A stretch of DNA of 64,000 nt, taken from NCBI RefSeq assembly GCF_022539505.1, contig NC_061508.1:266110736-266174735 (forward strand). The letters are read 5' to 3'. Under the pieces are notes generated by a model, which was given only the letters and a program-made list of their open reading frames with translations, had not been told where the DNA came from and did no database searches. Below, one piece after another: positions 45,055-55,790 of this stretch. The translations under genes were made by a program, and so were the position numbers. The first letter of the stretch is position 1; each line of letters starts with the position of its first letter. This DNA is from Lolium rigidum. Its lineage: Eukaryota > Streptophyta > Magnoliopsida > Poales > Poaceae.

Positions 45055-46407
45055 TCACGTCTGAAAACTCTTGTCCTTTATCCTGTATGCTCCTCCTTCG
45101 ATTACTTCTGTGACGATGTAAGGACCAAGCCACGGCGGCTCGAGTTTTTCATGGCTTTTTTGTCTGAGCCGAAGAACTAAGTCCCCTACCTGAAAGGATC
45201 TTGGCCGCAATCGTCGACTGTGGTAGTTTTTCAGGTCTTGCTGGTACTTAGTGACCCGTGATAACACTTCGTCTCGAGCTTCATCAAGTGCATCAACATC
45301 ATCCTCCAGTGCTTTTCTTGAAGCTTCTTCATCATATTCCGTTACTCTCGGAGAATCATGCTCTATTTCTATTGGCAGGACTGCCTCAGCTCCATGGACC
45401 AGAAAAAACGGTGTTTCCTGTGTCGTTGTATTTGGCGTTGTTCGAATACTCCATAACACAGTGGGCAACTCCTCTGGCCAAGTGTGTCGAGCTTTTTCCA
45501 ATGGTGCTAGCAGGCGCTTCTTGATACCATTGCAGATGATACCATTGGCTTTCTCGACCTGACCATTGGTCTGCGGATGCGCAACTGATGCAAAGTGTAG
45601 TTTGATGCCTACCTCTGCACAATATGCCTTGAATTCCTTGGATTTGAAATTGCTACCATTGTCTATGACGATGCTATGAGGTACTCCAAACCGAAAAACG
45701 ATACTTTTCACGAACTTGATTGCAGATGCTCCATCTGGTGAATTTATCGGCTTTGCTTCTATCCACTTCTTGAATTTGTCAACAGCGACGAGCATGTACT
45801 CGTATCCTCCTGGCGAAGCTTTGTGTAATTTCCCCACCATATGGAGACCCCACTGAGAAAAGGGCCAAGACAATGGTATTGGCATCAATTCTGCTGCCGG
45901 AGAGTGAGGTTTTGCGGCAAATCTCTGGCACGCGTCGCAAGTACGAACTATTTCTTTCGCATCCTCGATTGCTGTCAACCAATAAAATTCTGCTCTGAAA
46001 ACCTTGGCTGCTATAGCTCGGCTGCTTGCATGGTGACCACATATTCCTTCGTGTACATCCTTCAGAATTAACCTTCCTTCTTCGGGTGTGACGCACCTTT
46101 GTAACACTCCCGAAATACTTCGTTTGTACAGCTCCCCTTTGACCACAGTAAAGGCTTTAGAACGTCTGATAACTCGCCTTGCTTCAACTGGATCGTCGGG
46201 TATTTCTTTTCTTAGGATGTATGATATGTATGCTTGCATCCATGGAATTTGTACCATCATTACTAAGTCCGGTTCCTCTTCTTCTTCCAGTGCTGCTTTT
46301 GTAGCCCCCGAGGGTTTCTCATCCTTCTCCTTCTTCTTTGGTTTCTTCGGCTTTGTAGATCTCTCTGCTATCTCCTCCCAGAACACGCCTGGTGAATCGC
46401 GAGACAC
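45055..46407 (-). pseudogene. Integrase region of Gypsy element C pol, catalytic Asp replaced
   Basis: C-terminal pol, open for 450 codons. The zinc-binding HHCC region is present (CGHHASSRA ... CDACQRF). In the catalytic core the first acidic residue is changed: the expected WGLDMVGKL reads WGLHMVGKL (codon at about 45846), while element E has Asp. The second Asp (VIDNGSNF) and the Glu (TNGQVEKAN) are intact with D-35-E spacing. The C-terminal domain follows (LRPRSFQVGDLVLR, LGPYIVTEVIEGGAYRI). Loss of the first catalytic Asp should abolish DNA strand transfer. Upstream the frame is shifted relative to RNase H near 46380. Confidence 0.9.
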
Positions 46408-46781
46408 TGTGACCCAATGTTTGCAAGAACATCGGTTTCATCATTGCTTAGCCTGCTGATGTGATTTACTTCGCATCCATCAAACAGCTTCTCCAGCTCG
46501 TTATACACTTCCTTGTATGTTATCATACTATCATTGACTGCATCACATTGATTCATGACCTGCTGAGCCACCAATTGTGAGTCGCCAAATTTTTTTAATC
46601 GAGTTGCGCCACAAGCCTTTGCCATCTTCATCCCGTGTATGAGAGCTTTGTATTCTGCCTCATTGTTAGACGCGTTTGGAAACGTCATCCGTGAGACATA
46701 TTTTAATTTATCGCCTTCAGGTGATATTAGTATGACGCCTGCTCCAGCTCCCTCTAATCTCTTGGACCCGTCGAAGTTCAT
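46368..46781 (-). pseudogene. RNase H region of Gypsy element C pol
   Basis: RNase H-type fold with acidic residues in MNFDGSKRLEGAGAG (Asp), NNEAEYKAL (Glu), KKFGDSQLV (Asp) and LSNDETDVLA (Asp). It is separated from reverse transcriptase by a stop at about 46824 (EWM*LQ; element E reads EWMELQ) and from integrase by a frameshift near 46380. Confidence 0.85.
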
Positions 46782-46823
46782 AGTCCAGGTTCTCGATAAG
46801 TCCGGGGGTCCCGTATTTTGTAA

Positions 46824-48123
46824 CTACATCCACTCTGCGATGAAGTCTGGTAAAATTTGCAACTTTATTGCTTTTCTTTTTTCGTACGTGATGTCCCGAG
46901 GGGAAAGCTCTATTCCCCACAGGGAGACACGACCCGTAGCTTCTGGATTGTTTAATATATTGGATAAAGGCGCCTCATTGACCACTATTATCGGATGCGC
47001 TGAAAAATAGTGCCGCAGTTTTCTTGCGGTTGTAAACACTCCATATGCTAGCTTTTGGTACTGCGGATACCGCAGTTTTGAGGGAGATAAAACTTCACTG
47101 ATGAAATATACTGGCCTCTGTACTCCATGGAGTTTTCCTTCTTCCTCACTTTCGACTACGAGGGCTGTTCTGACCACCTGAGGCATGGCTGCAATGTATA
47201 GCAAAAGGGGTTCTTTCTCCTTAGGCGCCACCAAAATTGGTGGTGTCGAGATTGTGCGCTTGAGACCTTCGAAAGCTCTGTCTGCCTCTTCATTCCATTG
47301 AAACTTCTCTCCTTGCTTGATCAAAGTGTAGAACGGCAACGCCTTTTCTCCTAGTCTGGCGACGAATCTGCTTAAAGCTGCGACTCGCCCGGTCAACTGT
47401 TGTATTTCTTTCAACTTTGTTGGCTTTCTCATTGTTACGATAGCTTGAATTTTCTCTGGATTGGCTTCGATTACTCTTGCTGAGACTAGGAACCCGAGAA
47501 GTTCTCCCGCAGGGACGCCGAAAGAGCACTTTGTCGGGTTCAGCTTGAGGCAGAACTTGTCAAGGTTGTCGAAAGTTTCTTTTAAATCCTCGATCAATGT
47601 TGACCCCTTCTTTGATGTTATAACGACATCGTCAATGTACACTTGTACGTTTTTTTCTAATCTGTGTTGCCAGACACTTCTACATCATCCGCTGATATGT
47701 TGCACCCGCGTTTTTCAAACCAAAAGGCATTGTTTTGTAGCAAAACACGCCATAAGGTGTTATGAACGCTGTCTTGACCTCGTCATCTTCTTTTAGTCTG
47801 ATCTGGTTATAACCAGAATATGCATCCAAAAAGGAGAGACGTTCACATCCTGCCGTGGAGTCGATAATTTGATCGATCCTTGGGAGGGGAAAGTGATCCT
47901 TTGGACAGTGTTTATTGAGACACGTAAAGTCGACACACATGCGAAGGACTTTCGTGTTTTTCTTTGGGACCAGCACTGGGTTAGCTACCCACGTGGCCTC
48001 TGTATGTAACTCTTTGATAAAACCAGCTTCTCTGAGTCGATTAATCTCTGACAGCATGGCTTTGCGGTTTGGTTCCGAAAAACGCCGCAAAGGTTGCTTA
48101 ATTGGTCTCGCTATTGGATCCAA
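46824..48123 (-). pseudogene. Reverse transcriptase region of Gypsy element C pol
   Basis: Two frame segments. 48123-47680 holds the fingers/palm start (VDFTCLNKHCPKDHFPLP, FLDAYSGYNQI, MPFGLKNAGATYQRMM). 47642-46824 holds the catalytic YIDD box, connection and thumb. Between them CAG has become TAG at about 47680, and a one-base insertion lies in a run of A near 47655, judged against element E. The tether (ALPFYTLIKQGEKFQWN) is intact. No functional enzyme can be translated. Confidence 0.9.
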
Positions 48124-49240
48124 GTTTAGGTGGTGCTCGGCAAGTTCCCGGGTACTCCTGGCATGTCAGCTGGACACCATGCGAAGATTTTCCAGTGCTC
48201 ACGGAGGAACTCGACGAGCGCGCTTTCCTATGCGAGGTCCATGTCTGTTGCAATGGACGTCGTTTTCTTTGGATCTGTCGGGTGAATCTGCACCTCCTTC
48301 GAATCCTTGGTAGTGTTGAAGGTTGGCTCCCTAAGTGGCCTTCCTGCATCTGGTAACACATCATAACAGTTGTTAGCCTTGACGCCATATATTCCGCCTG
48401 CATCCCGAAAGTCTCTGACAGTCGATGAAAATCGTTGTCGCATTTATCAGCTAATGCGAAACTGCCTTTGACTGTAATTGGTCCCTTAGGTCCTGGTAAC
48501 CTCCACAACAGGTACGTGTAGTGTGGTACCGCCATAAACCTGGCATATGCTGGTCGTCCCAACAAAGCGTGATATTGCGACGGGAAATCCACAACTTCGA
48601 ACTCCAGCCTTTCTATCCTATAATTTTCTCGGGTTCCAAACTGAACGTCGAGATTGATCTTTCCCAGCGGATAACTTGGCTTCTCTGGCGTGATTCCATG
48701 GAAACGTGTGTCAGTTGGTTTTAAGTTTGCCAAGGATATGTTCATCTTCCTTAGTGTATCTGCATACATAAGGTTTAGACTGCTGCCTCCATCTATGAAT
48801 ACTCGAGATACGTTGAATCCTACGATCACCGCTGGTAAGATAAGTGCTGACTGCCCTGGTCGAGGAACTTGCTGCGGGTGATCTGCTATTGTGAAGCCAA
48901 TGTCCTGTCCCGACCAATTTAGGTACTCAATCGTTGGTGGAGGCATCTTCTCTGCCATGAACACTTGACGTGAGATTACTTTCTGAGCCCTATTAGACGG
49001 CCTAGCTTTCTGAATCATCGAGACCGCACCGTTGGAGTTAGGATCGACATATGGAGGTGGGTGTGGTGCTGCCGCTATTCTGAGCTGGTGCCGATTTTCG
49101 TCCGTAATTGCGGGAGGAGGTGGAAGGTGGATCTCACTCCTTGGCCCCTGGGGGTTTCTGTGCGTTGCTTGAGCATTAGCTTGCCCTGCAAATCTCAACA
49201 TTGCTTGAAAATTTCGACAGTCCTTCTGCAGATGTCCTGA
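48098..49240 (-). pseudogene. Protease region of Gypsy element C
   Basis: In the same frame as gag, after its TAG stop at 49241-49243. It contains GHLQKDCRNFQ (end of the gag zinc knuckle), then a Pro-rich linker and the retropepsin-like domain with FIDGGSSLNLMYADTLRKM. The D-G-G-S motif here replaces the usual D-T/S-G. HALLGRPAYARFM follows. A one-base deletion near 48155 (compare element E at 61007) shifts the end out of the reverse transcriptase frame. Confidence 0.8.
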
Positions 49241-51408
49241 CTATCTCTTCCCGTTACTGTCAAGATAAAAATGCATTTGACACGGTCCATTCATCATATC
49301 CTCGGGAGACACATATGGTCTCTGGAACCTTGGTCCACTATTCTGTCTATTGTTACGGGAATCATCTCTGTTGTCGCCTCGCTGCTCGCTACTCCTTTGA
49401 TAATCATCTCGACTGTTTCCTCCAGTATTTCCTCGGAAACCAGCCGATATTTGGCCAGGAGCGTCATAACTCGAAAACTGCCGAGAGAATCGTCGTCTAT
49501 TTTGGAAGTTTCGACTGCGGTCCTCCTCTGGTGACCTATGTCGCTTATTGTGAACATCATCTTCTCCATCCGCCCATCTGTTTGCTATCTCCATTAATGC
49601 TGATACTGTCCTTGGGTTTGTTCTCCCCAAGTCTTCGACAAAATCTCCTCGTCGGATTCCTACCACGAACACATCTATTGCCCTCTCGTCAGATATGTTC
49701 TCTGCCGAGTTTTTAATGATGTTCCACCTCTGGATGTACTTTCTCATTGATTCATCATGCTTTTGTCTACACGACCTCAACTCTTCTAGAGATGCTGGTT
49801 TTTTACAAGTAGATCGGAAATTTTTGACGAATACATCCTCAAAACTGTCCCAGCTGTCGATGGAACGTAGAGGAAGCTTCTTTATCCAAGATCGTACGGC
49901 TCCACTCAGGTGTACTTGAATGCTCTGCATGGCTGTTGCTTTGGTTCCACCTATCAGCTTCACCGTCTCGAGATAATCAACTAGCCAATCCTCGGGATCT
50001 TGTAGGCCATCAAATTTTTTGAAATTATCGGGTAATTTAAACCCTGAAGGAACTCGAGTTTTTCGAACCCTCCTTGTAAAGCACGGTAACCCACACATAT
50101 CCTCTTCATCTATTTCTGGTGAATGCCGATGTTCCCTTCTATCCTGTCGTGCTCTATCCACCCTAGCCTGAGTCGCTGTATCTCTGACCCCACTCGCTCT
50201 CGGGGGATCCTGCACTGCTACAGTAGGTCGTGGGCTATTTTGCCTTGCAGCTCCTTCGGGAGGTGTAGTTGCGAATGCTGCTCCCATGGCTCCACATCCT
50301 GCCATGGCCATGTTATACAACGCTTCTCTTGGATCTCCGGGAGGTGGCCTGGACGCTAAGATGAAAGCTTGCGTTGCCATGTATCCCGCTTCCGGTGTTT
50401 TGGGAATGATATTCCCCCTCGTGTCGATTGACATAAAAGACATGTCGAGGTTTTGAACTAAATTTTCTCTGTCTGCCTCAGGTATGTTTTGCAGCCGAGA
50501 TCTTGCTCTGTTCCGAGCTTCTCTGTGACTATCTCCCGAAGTTCCTGAATGTCGGCTTAAATCCGCCCTTCGCCTACTTGACGCGGAAGCCGCCTCCCTT
50601 CTTCTATTCAGGGCAGCTGTCTGTTTTTCTAATTCTCTGCTAACACGAGCAAGTCTGTATTGGTAAGCTTGCAATTCTTCTGCAGTACAGTTGTGGTCAT
50701 TGGTTCTGTACCATCCATGGCTCTTGCGGCTCTATCCCACGCTTCTTGTGGGAGTTGAACCCTTAGACGCGGTGTAGGCCCAACATACTTAGTGCCTAAA
50801 CCTCGCCTGAGATCAGCGGGATCGACATATGGGTTTCCCGCATTGTCGAAAGCCTCTGATGTCTCCGGCTCTGATCGGCTTGGTTCTCCAATTGCATAGA
50901 TCTGATGATATTTTGGATTCTGAACTTTGTCGGGTTTGGTGACACCATCATAGAGATTGGTGAAGACCTCTCCAACAATAGTGGATTTATCGATGAAGTT
51001 GAAGCTGTCGATGTTGCTCGAGTCATCGCTTATATCGGAGTCCGCAGATAACTCGAAAGACATGTCGCTGAAGATCTTGGCGAGTTTTTCACTTGCCCTT
51101 GTGCTGATGAAGCGTGGCGATGAAATGTCCTCGTCGCCTGACTCGGTTGACGATGTTGAATCCGAAAAATCGGGATCGACCGCCGATAATCCCGACGAGA
51201 TCGGAATTTCGAGACGATATGATCCTTCCTTCTCGACGCGGAAGTGGAACTTTCCGAACGTCATCTCCATGGGCTCCTCCAGATACGCATATGCATCCAA
51301 ACGGGAGGGCGCGTGAGGAACAAAATCGACTAGACCAGTTTCGATATGTTTACCTCTGTCCATCGCGTTGCTTGTAGTTGACGAAGTCGACGATCTTGAA
51401 CGTGCCAT
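49241..51408 (-). pseudogene. gag of Gypsy element C, one frameshift
   Basis: Starts MARSRSSTSSTTSNAMDRGK at 51408, 47 bp after the LTR. The first frame runs to 50629, and the continuation (ELQAYQYRLARVSRELEKQ) is in another frame from about 50677 to 49241, so one frameshift lies near 50680. The Retrotrans_gag core spans 49560-50060 (FKLPDNFKKFDGLQDPEDWL, VHLSGAVRSWIKKLP, MRKYIQRWNIIKNSAE). An Arg/Asn/Ser-rich nucleocapsid region follows. The ORF ends in TAG (49241-49243) inside the zinc-knuckle segment, with the same frame open afterwards. Confidence 0.85.
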
Positions 51409-51435
51409 CGAGATCAGCTCCTTGTTGCCTCTAAT

Positions 51436-51453
51436 TCCCACAAACGGCACCAA
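51436..51453 (-). other. Primer-binding site of Gypsy element C
   Basis: The minus strand reads TTGGTGCCGTTTGTGGGA one base after the 5' LTR. Element E has TTGGCGCCGTCTGTGGGA in the same place. The tRNA was not assigned. Confidence 0.65.
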
Positions 51454-51454
51454 T

Positions 51455-51841
51455 TGACAAGAGATTAACTTATCAATGCCTACGTATTGTAGACTAGGGT
51501 TTTAGTCGGAAGTAGAGGGCAAGTAGATCTCGAAGGTTTCAGCCGCAAAGTACTCGACGATTATGAAAACTAGGGTTGCGTGAAACAATGAATCGATCCT
51601 CTCTTTGTCCCTCGACTCCCCCTTATATAGGAGGCGGAGCCAAGGGATTTGTAATACACAAGTTACAGAGTCCGGGAGGGTTTCTAACCCGTTTCGTAAA
51701 ATTACAAGTCTATATATCCTAATACAACTCTAACTTTCCTTAATACAACTTGGGCTCCTACACTTCATATTCTTCGACTCGTGGGCCTTCGGTAAACCCC
51801 GGGTACCATCTTTGGTAGGCCCATTGGGGATGCCTATGTCA
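51455..51841 (-). repeat. 5' LTR of Gypsy element C
   Basis: 387 bp, the same length as the 3' LTR at 34959-35345, with 13 differences by eye. It is followed by the second CCAAC copy of the TSD. Confidence 0.95.
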
Positions 51842-51978
51842 CCAACCGCGACTAAAGGGTCTTTCCACGCGGGAACGAAATTTCCGGCGAAAATAACTTT
51901 AGTCGCGGTTGGTGAGACCAACCGGGACTAAAGGGTACCCTTTAGTCGCGGTTGATCTCACCAACCGCGACTAAAGGT
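51842..51978. repeat. CACTA palindromic repeats upstream of the Transposase_24-type ORF
   Basis: Units TTTAGTCGCGGTTGGTGAG / CCAACCGGGACTAAA and TTTAGTCGCGGTTGATCTC / CCAACCGCGACTAAA. They continue directly from 34931-34958 once element C is removed. Confidence 0.75.
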
Positions 51979-52862
51979 GGGGGGCTATAAATACGCGCGC
52001 GGCGCCTGAGCGGTTCAGTTCTCTTCTTCCTCGCTCTCGACGCCCGCGCGCTCCCTTCGCCTGCCATCGATCGTCGACGCCGCCAACGACGCCGCCGCCC
52101 GCCGCCTCGCCGTCTCTCGACTCGCCGTACGTCCCTCGCCGCGCCGCCGCCTCGCTCGCCAAAACCGTATCGATCTGAGGCCGCGCCGCCACCTCTCGCC
52201 GTTTCCCCGGTCGCCGGCTGCTCACGCGCCGCGCGCGTGCGGAAGCGCCTCGCCTACCCCAACGACCGCCGCCGCAGCGCCGCCGCCGCCACACGCGCCG
52301 TGCCGGGAAGGACGTCAGAGAGACCGGGGCGGCCGCCGGCCGGCCACCGCACGCGCGGGAGATCAGGCTGGGCGGCGCGCGCCAGTACAGAGAATAGATT
52401 AGGGGAGAGGAGGAAGGAGAGAGAGGGGAGGGAAGGGCCCCGGCCGGTTTTTTTATTATTATTTTTTGTGTTTTTTTGTCTTTTTAATTTTAACTACTTA
52501 ACCAAAACATAATAATTTGGAATGTTAAGTAAAAAAAATATTGGAATGTTAAGAAAAAAATAACTTAATTGGCATGTTTGGAATTTGGAATATTGGCATG
52601 TTAAGTAAAATAATAATTACAAAGTTTGGAATTTGGAATATCGGCACCGACCCCGCATGTATACGGAGGGGGCGGCGAGGCCTCGCCGCCCCCACCGTTT
52701 ACGCGCGGGTTTTTTTGTTTTTTTACGAGAGAGAGGATCGGCACCGCCACCGCCCTTTCGCCACCGCCACCGCCCTTTCACCACCGCCTCCCTTTCGCCA
52801 CCGCCACCGCGCCCTTCTTTACTTAATATAATTAGTGTTTACTACATGTTTTCAGGACTGAC
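51979..52862 (+). promoter_or_regulatory. Promoter and leader of the CACTA Transposase_24-type gene
   Basis: CTATAAATA at 51985-51993 follows the palindromes. A GC-rich leader (52010-52440) follows, then an AT-rich stretch with GGAATGTTAAGTAAAA-like short repeats (52520-52640) and CCACCGCCACCGCCCTTTCG microsatellite-like repeats (52740-52810). The ATG is at 52863 (TGACATGGCGGACG). A leader intron is plausible but cannot be placed. Confidence 0.45.
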
Positions 52863-55761
52863 ATGGCGGACGATAGAGCCGACACGATTAGGGAAAACTA
52901 TAATGCGGAAGCTGAGGCACATCTTTTCGGCATCATAAACGGCGACATTCTTTATGTGCCGGCCGTAGAAGATGAAGAAGAGGATGTCTCTTCTTATCTA
53001 AACCTTGACGGTGAAGGCGAAGGTCGTCAACAAGGTGATGGCGAAGGAACAGACACTGTCGATGGAGGTCAACCGTCGACAAACGACGACGGAGATAAGC
53101 AATTAGCAACCACCTCCGGCGAGGTATATATATATACATTGAGCCTCTGGTGAAACAAATTACCGATTTGAATAAATATGTGTATTAACACGACTCTCTT
53201 TCTTATTTTAGCCCTCGGACGGATCGTCGAAAACATCTTTGAAAACAAAGCGTGGCAAAACCAAGACGCTGAAACAAGGAGTAACATATAACATCGATGT
53301 TATCAGTGCAACCGGCAGGCCGCTGGAGCCCGAAGCGACGTATACCAAGTTCATCAACCAATGCGGAGTCGTTGTTAGAGACAGCATCCCGATCACCGTC
53401 CAGGAATGGCATGAGCCAGTGAAGGCACGTGTTGGTTCCACTTTCGTCAGCAAGAGATCGAAAAAGGAATGCTGGAGAAAGCTTCTGGAGCATTTCATTC
53501 TACCTCCGGAATACAACAAAAAACATGAATTCGGTAACGAGAATCCGGAGGGACGAAAGAGGAGGTGGCTAGTCAAAGAGTTCGCTCTTCAGAAGATGGC
53601 CGAAGCATTCCGGAACTACAAGAAAAATTTAGCGGCTAAATATGTCGAGCAGGGGAAGACTCCGGATTTCAACGGATAGTATGAGAAGCTGAAAGATGAT
53701 TGGCCCGAATTTGTGAGGCAAAAGAAATCAGAGAAATTCAAGGCCATATCGGAAAAAAATAAGGCAAATGCGGCTAAGAAAGTGTACAATCATATTATGG
53801 GGCCAGGAGGATACCGCCTTTCGGAGCCTAAGTGGCAGAAGATGGAGGATGACCTGAGGGCGCGAGGAATCCCTCTAGGTACAGAGGGATGGGACCCAAG
53901 GGCCAAAAGCTTGTGGTACGGGCAAGGGGGAATGCTAGACCCGGTGACAGGGGAGTGTGTTCACCGACAGACAATGTTTAAACCCACCCAAGCCCTTATT
54001 GACGCAATGAGGGATGCTCAAGAGGGGAAGATCAAGTTCAACAGAGAGAATGACGCGCTGACAAAAGCCCTCGGGAATCCTGAACACGGAGGACGTGTAC
54101 GAGGCATGGGGGCCATTCCGTGGAAAGTAGGGTTTTCCCAGGAAAATGACCCCTACAGCTACGTAGCCGTAAGAGAAAGGCGGATCGGGATGCAGATATT
54201 GTGGCGCGGTTGGCATCGGAATTCGATGAGATGAAGAAAACCCCGAATGTACTAGTACAAGAAAGATCGGCAGCTGGGACGCATGAAGATCATCCAACGG
54301 ATATCGGAAGCCAGCGAGCGGAGAAGCAGCCGTGGCTTCCACGGAGGCCCCGCCGGCTGGTGCTAATGCACCGACGATCGATATTACTGCACCGGAGCCT
54401 CCTCGCTGCCCCGTGGACGATGTAAAGGAGATGAAAGAATGTCATCTGCATTATCCAATGGGGAACATTTCCATGAAGGTAGCCATCGGCAGTGCTTTAC
54501 CATGTTTACCTGGAGCACTCCACCACAACAACCCCATTCAAGATGGTTATGCTCGTGTCACGGTGGAGGACATAGTCCAAGGGTTTGAGGACCTGCAGAT
54601 TGACATTGCTACACCCGAAGGGGAGAGAAGACTTGGAGATGTCAAGCGCCAGTTCATTCTATGGCAAAAGAAGTACATAGTGTTTTCAGGCGAGGCGCCA
54701 AGGCTAACAAGTCCACCCCCCTCCGGTGGTGGTGGTGGTGGTGGTGGTGGTGGTGGTGGTGGTGGTTCACCTACACCTCCTTCACGTCAGCCGACGCCGC
54801 CCCCCAATCCACCTCCGGCGGGTAAGCAGACGCCGCCCCCCAGTCCGCCTCGGGCGGGTAAGCAGATGCCGCCCCCCAATCCACCTCCGGCGAAGAAGCA
54901 GAAGCAGTCCTGGACTATTAACCCGAACCCTTATGTACCTAAAACCACAAAGGTACCGGAGCCATCACTGAAGCCTCTCCCCACAAGGCCTTGGGAATGT
55001 AGTGCCGAGGAAGTCGAAGCGGCCGCGGCTGCTCAGCATGAAAAATAGAAGGCGGATGTGAAGGCGAAAAGAGAGCCTGAGCCCAAGCCAGTATTTTCTG
55101 AGAAGGAAAAGAAGTGGGCTAAGTCATTTTTGAGCACACCGTCCCAAGCCGAGAAGAATATGCTTGACGACTATGCACGTGAACTTCGTAGGCAAGCACT
55201 CATGTTGAAAGAGAAGAAAGACTTGGCGGAGAAGCAGGAGAAGAAAGCCTTGGAGGAGGCTGAGAAAGAATTGGAAAGTAAAAAAAGCGGGAAACAATTT
55301 GCCCAGCTCGGGGAACAAAGTAAACAATCGACCCCCCGCTCATAGTGAAAACCGCCGGTCCGGATGCTGAACTAATGGACCCCACAATCATAGCAGCTGC
55401 GACAGCACATGGAATGACTGTAACGGGTGCCAGAGAACAAGCGGCCCAGATCGGTATGACTCTTCGTGCAGTGTTAGGCCTTGAGGAGGCGCCAATAAGT
55501 GAGGTAGCAATTACATATATACCGAGTGGGCCTCTCGTCGAGCCTGCGCAGGAAGAGGGTCTACCTCCACAAATGAAAAATCTGCTACGTTGGTACAAGG
55601 GTTACATAAAAACTAACGCCGGCAAAGAATATATTTATGCGGAAGTTAGATATGAGCATCACTTCAAACATTACTATGTAACAATTCATATGAGTGAATT
55701 GTTCCAGCTGTTCAATCTGCGCGAGCTCGACAAATCTATCATCAGTTGCTACGTTCTGTAA
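52863..55761 (+). pseudogene. CACTA second gene: Transposase_24 (Ptta/En/Spm) protein with truncated ULP1-protease-like end
   Basis: Exon 1 is 52863-53123 (MADDRADTIRENYNAEAEAH), with a GT..AG intron to 53212. The plant transposase (Ptta/En/Spm, Transposase_24) domain spans about 53280-54160 (WLVKEFALQKMAEAFRNYKK, GMLDPVTGECVHRQTMFKP, NPEHGGRVRGMGAIPWKVGF). A coiled coil, an acidic segment and a 14-Gly run (54726-54770) follow, then three Pro-rich 36-bp repeats (54796-54900). A Lys/Glu-rich coil comes next, then the start of what in related CACTA proteins leads into a ULP1/C48 protease (SELFQLFNLRELDKSIISCY). The frame stops at a possible splice donor GTAAGT near 55759, and the catalytic part is missing. 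Damage: stops at 53677 and 55046, frameshifts near 54160, 54320 and 55335. Confidence 0.8.
54726..54770. repeat. (GGT)n microsatellite in the CACTA second gene
   Basis: About 14-15 uninterrupted GGT triplets encoding poly-Gly. Its length is a multiple of three, so the frame is kept. Confidence 0.95.
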
Positions 55762-55790
55762 GTGATTTATTTCTACCTCATCTCGTTCAT

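Larger units (their letters stand above)
34959..51841 (-). mobile_element. Full-length Ty3/Gypsy retrotransposon C with two opposite-strand extra genes
   Basis: 16,883 bp including a 4.08-kb nested insertion. The TSD CCAAC is at 34954-34958 and 51842-51846. Minus-strand order: 5' LTR (51841-51455), primer-binding site, gag (51408-49241), protease, reverse transcriptase, RNase H and integrase (to 45055). Then about 9.7 kb containing two genes on the plus strand, a purine tract and the 3' LTR (35345-34959). The integrase-last order is the Gypsy order. The two 387-bp LTRs differ at 13 positions by my count (3.4%). At the often-used grass rate of 1.3e-8 per site per year that is about 1.3 million years. 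Pol is inactive. Confidence 0.95.
22163..55790. mobile_element. Large CACTA transposon D, interrupted by LTR elements B and C, right end missing
   Basis: The left terminus is CACTAGTAGAAAAAGAGCC at 22163, preceded by a possible 3-bp TSD (CTC). Components in order: subterminal TTTAGTCGCGGTTGG palindromes, TNP2-type transposase pseudogene (+), a convergent ORF (-), a central repeat-rich region, more palindromes, and a Transposase_24/ULP-type ORF (+). Element B (TSD GAAGC) and element C (TSD CCAAC) sit inside. Without them about 9.9 kb of CACTA DNA remains. Removing C rejoins a palindrome, TTTAGTCGCGGTTGGC and GCCAACCGCGACTAAA separated by CTC, which shows that both sides of C are one unit. No right terminus (TAGTG with TSD CTC) was found. 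That all parts are one element, rather than two abutting CACTAs, is inference. Confidence 0.65.
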
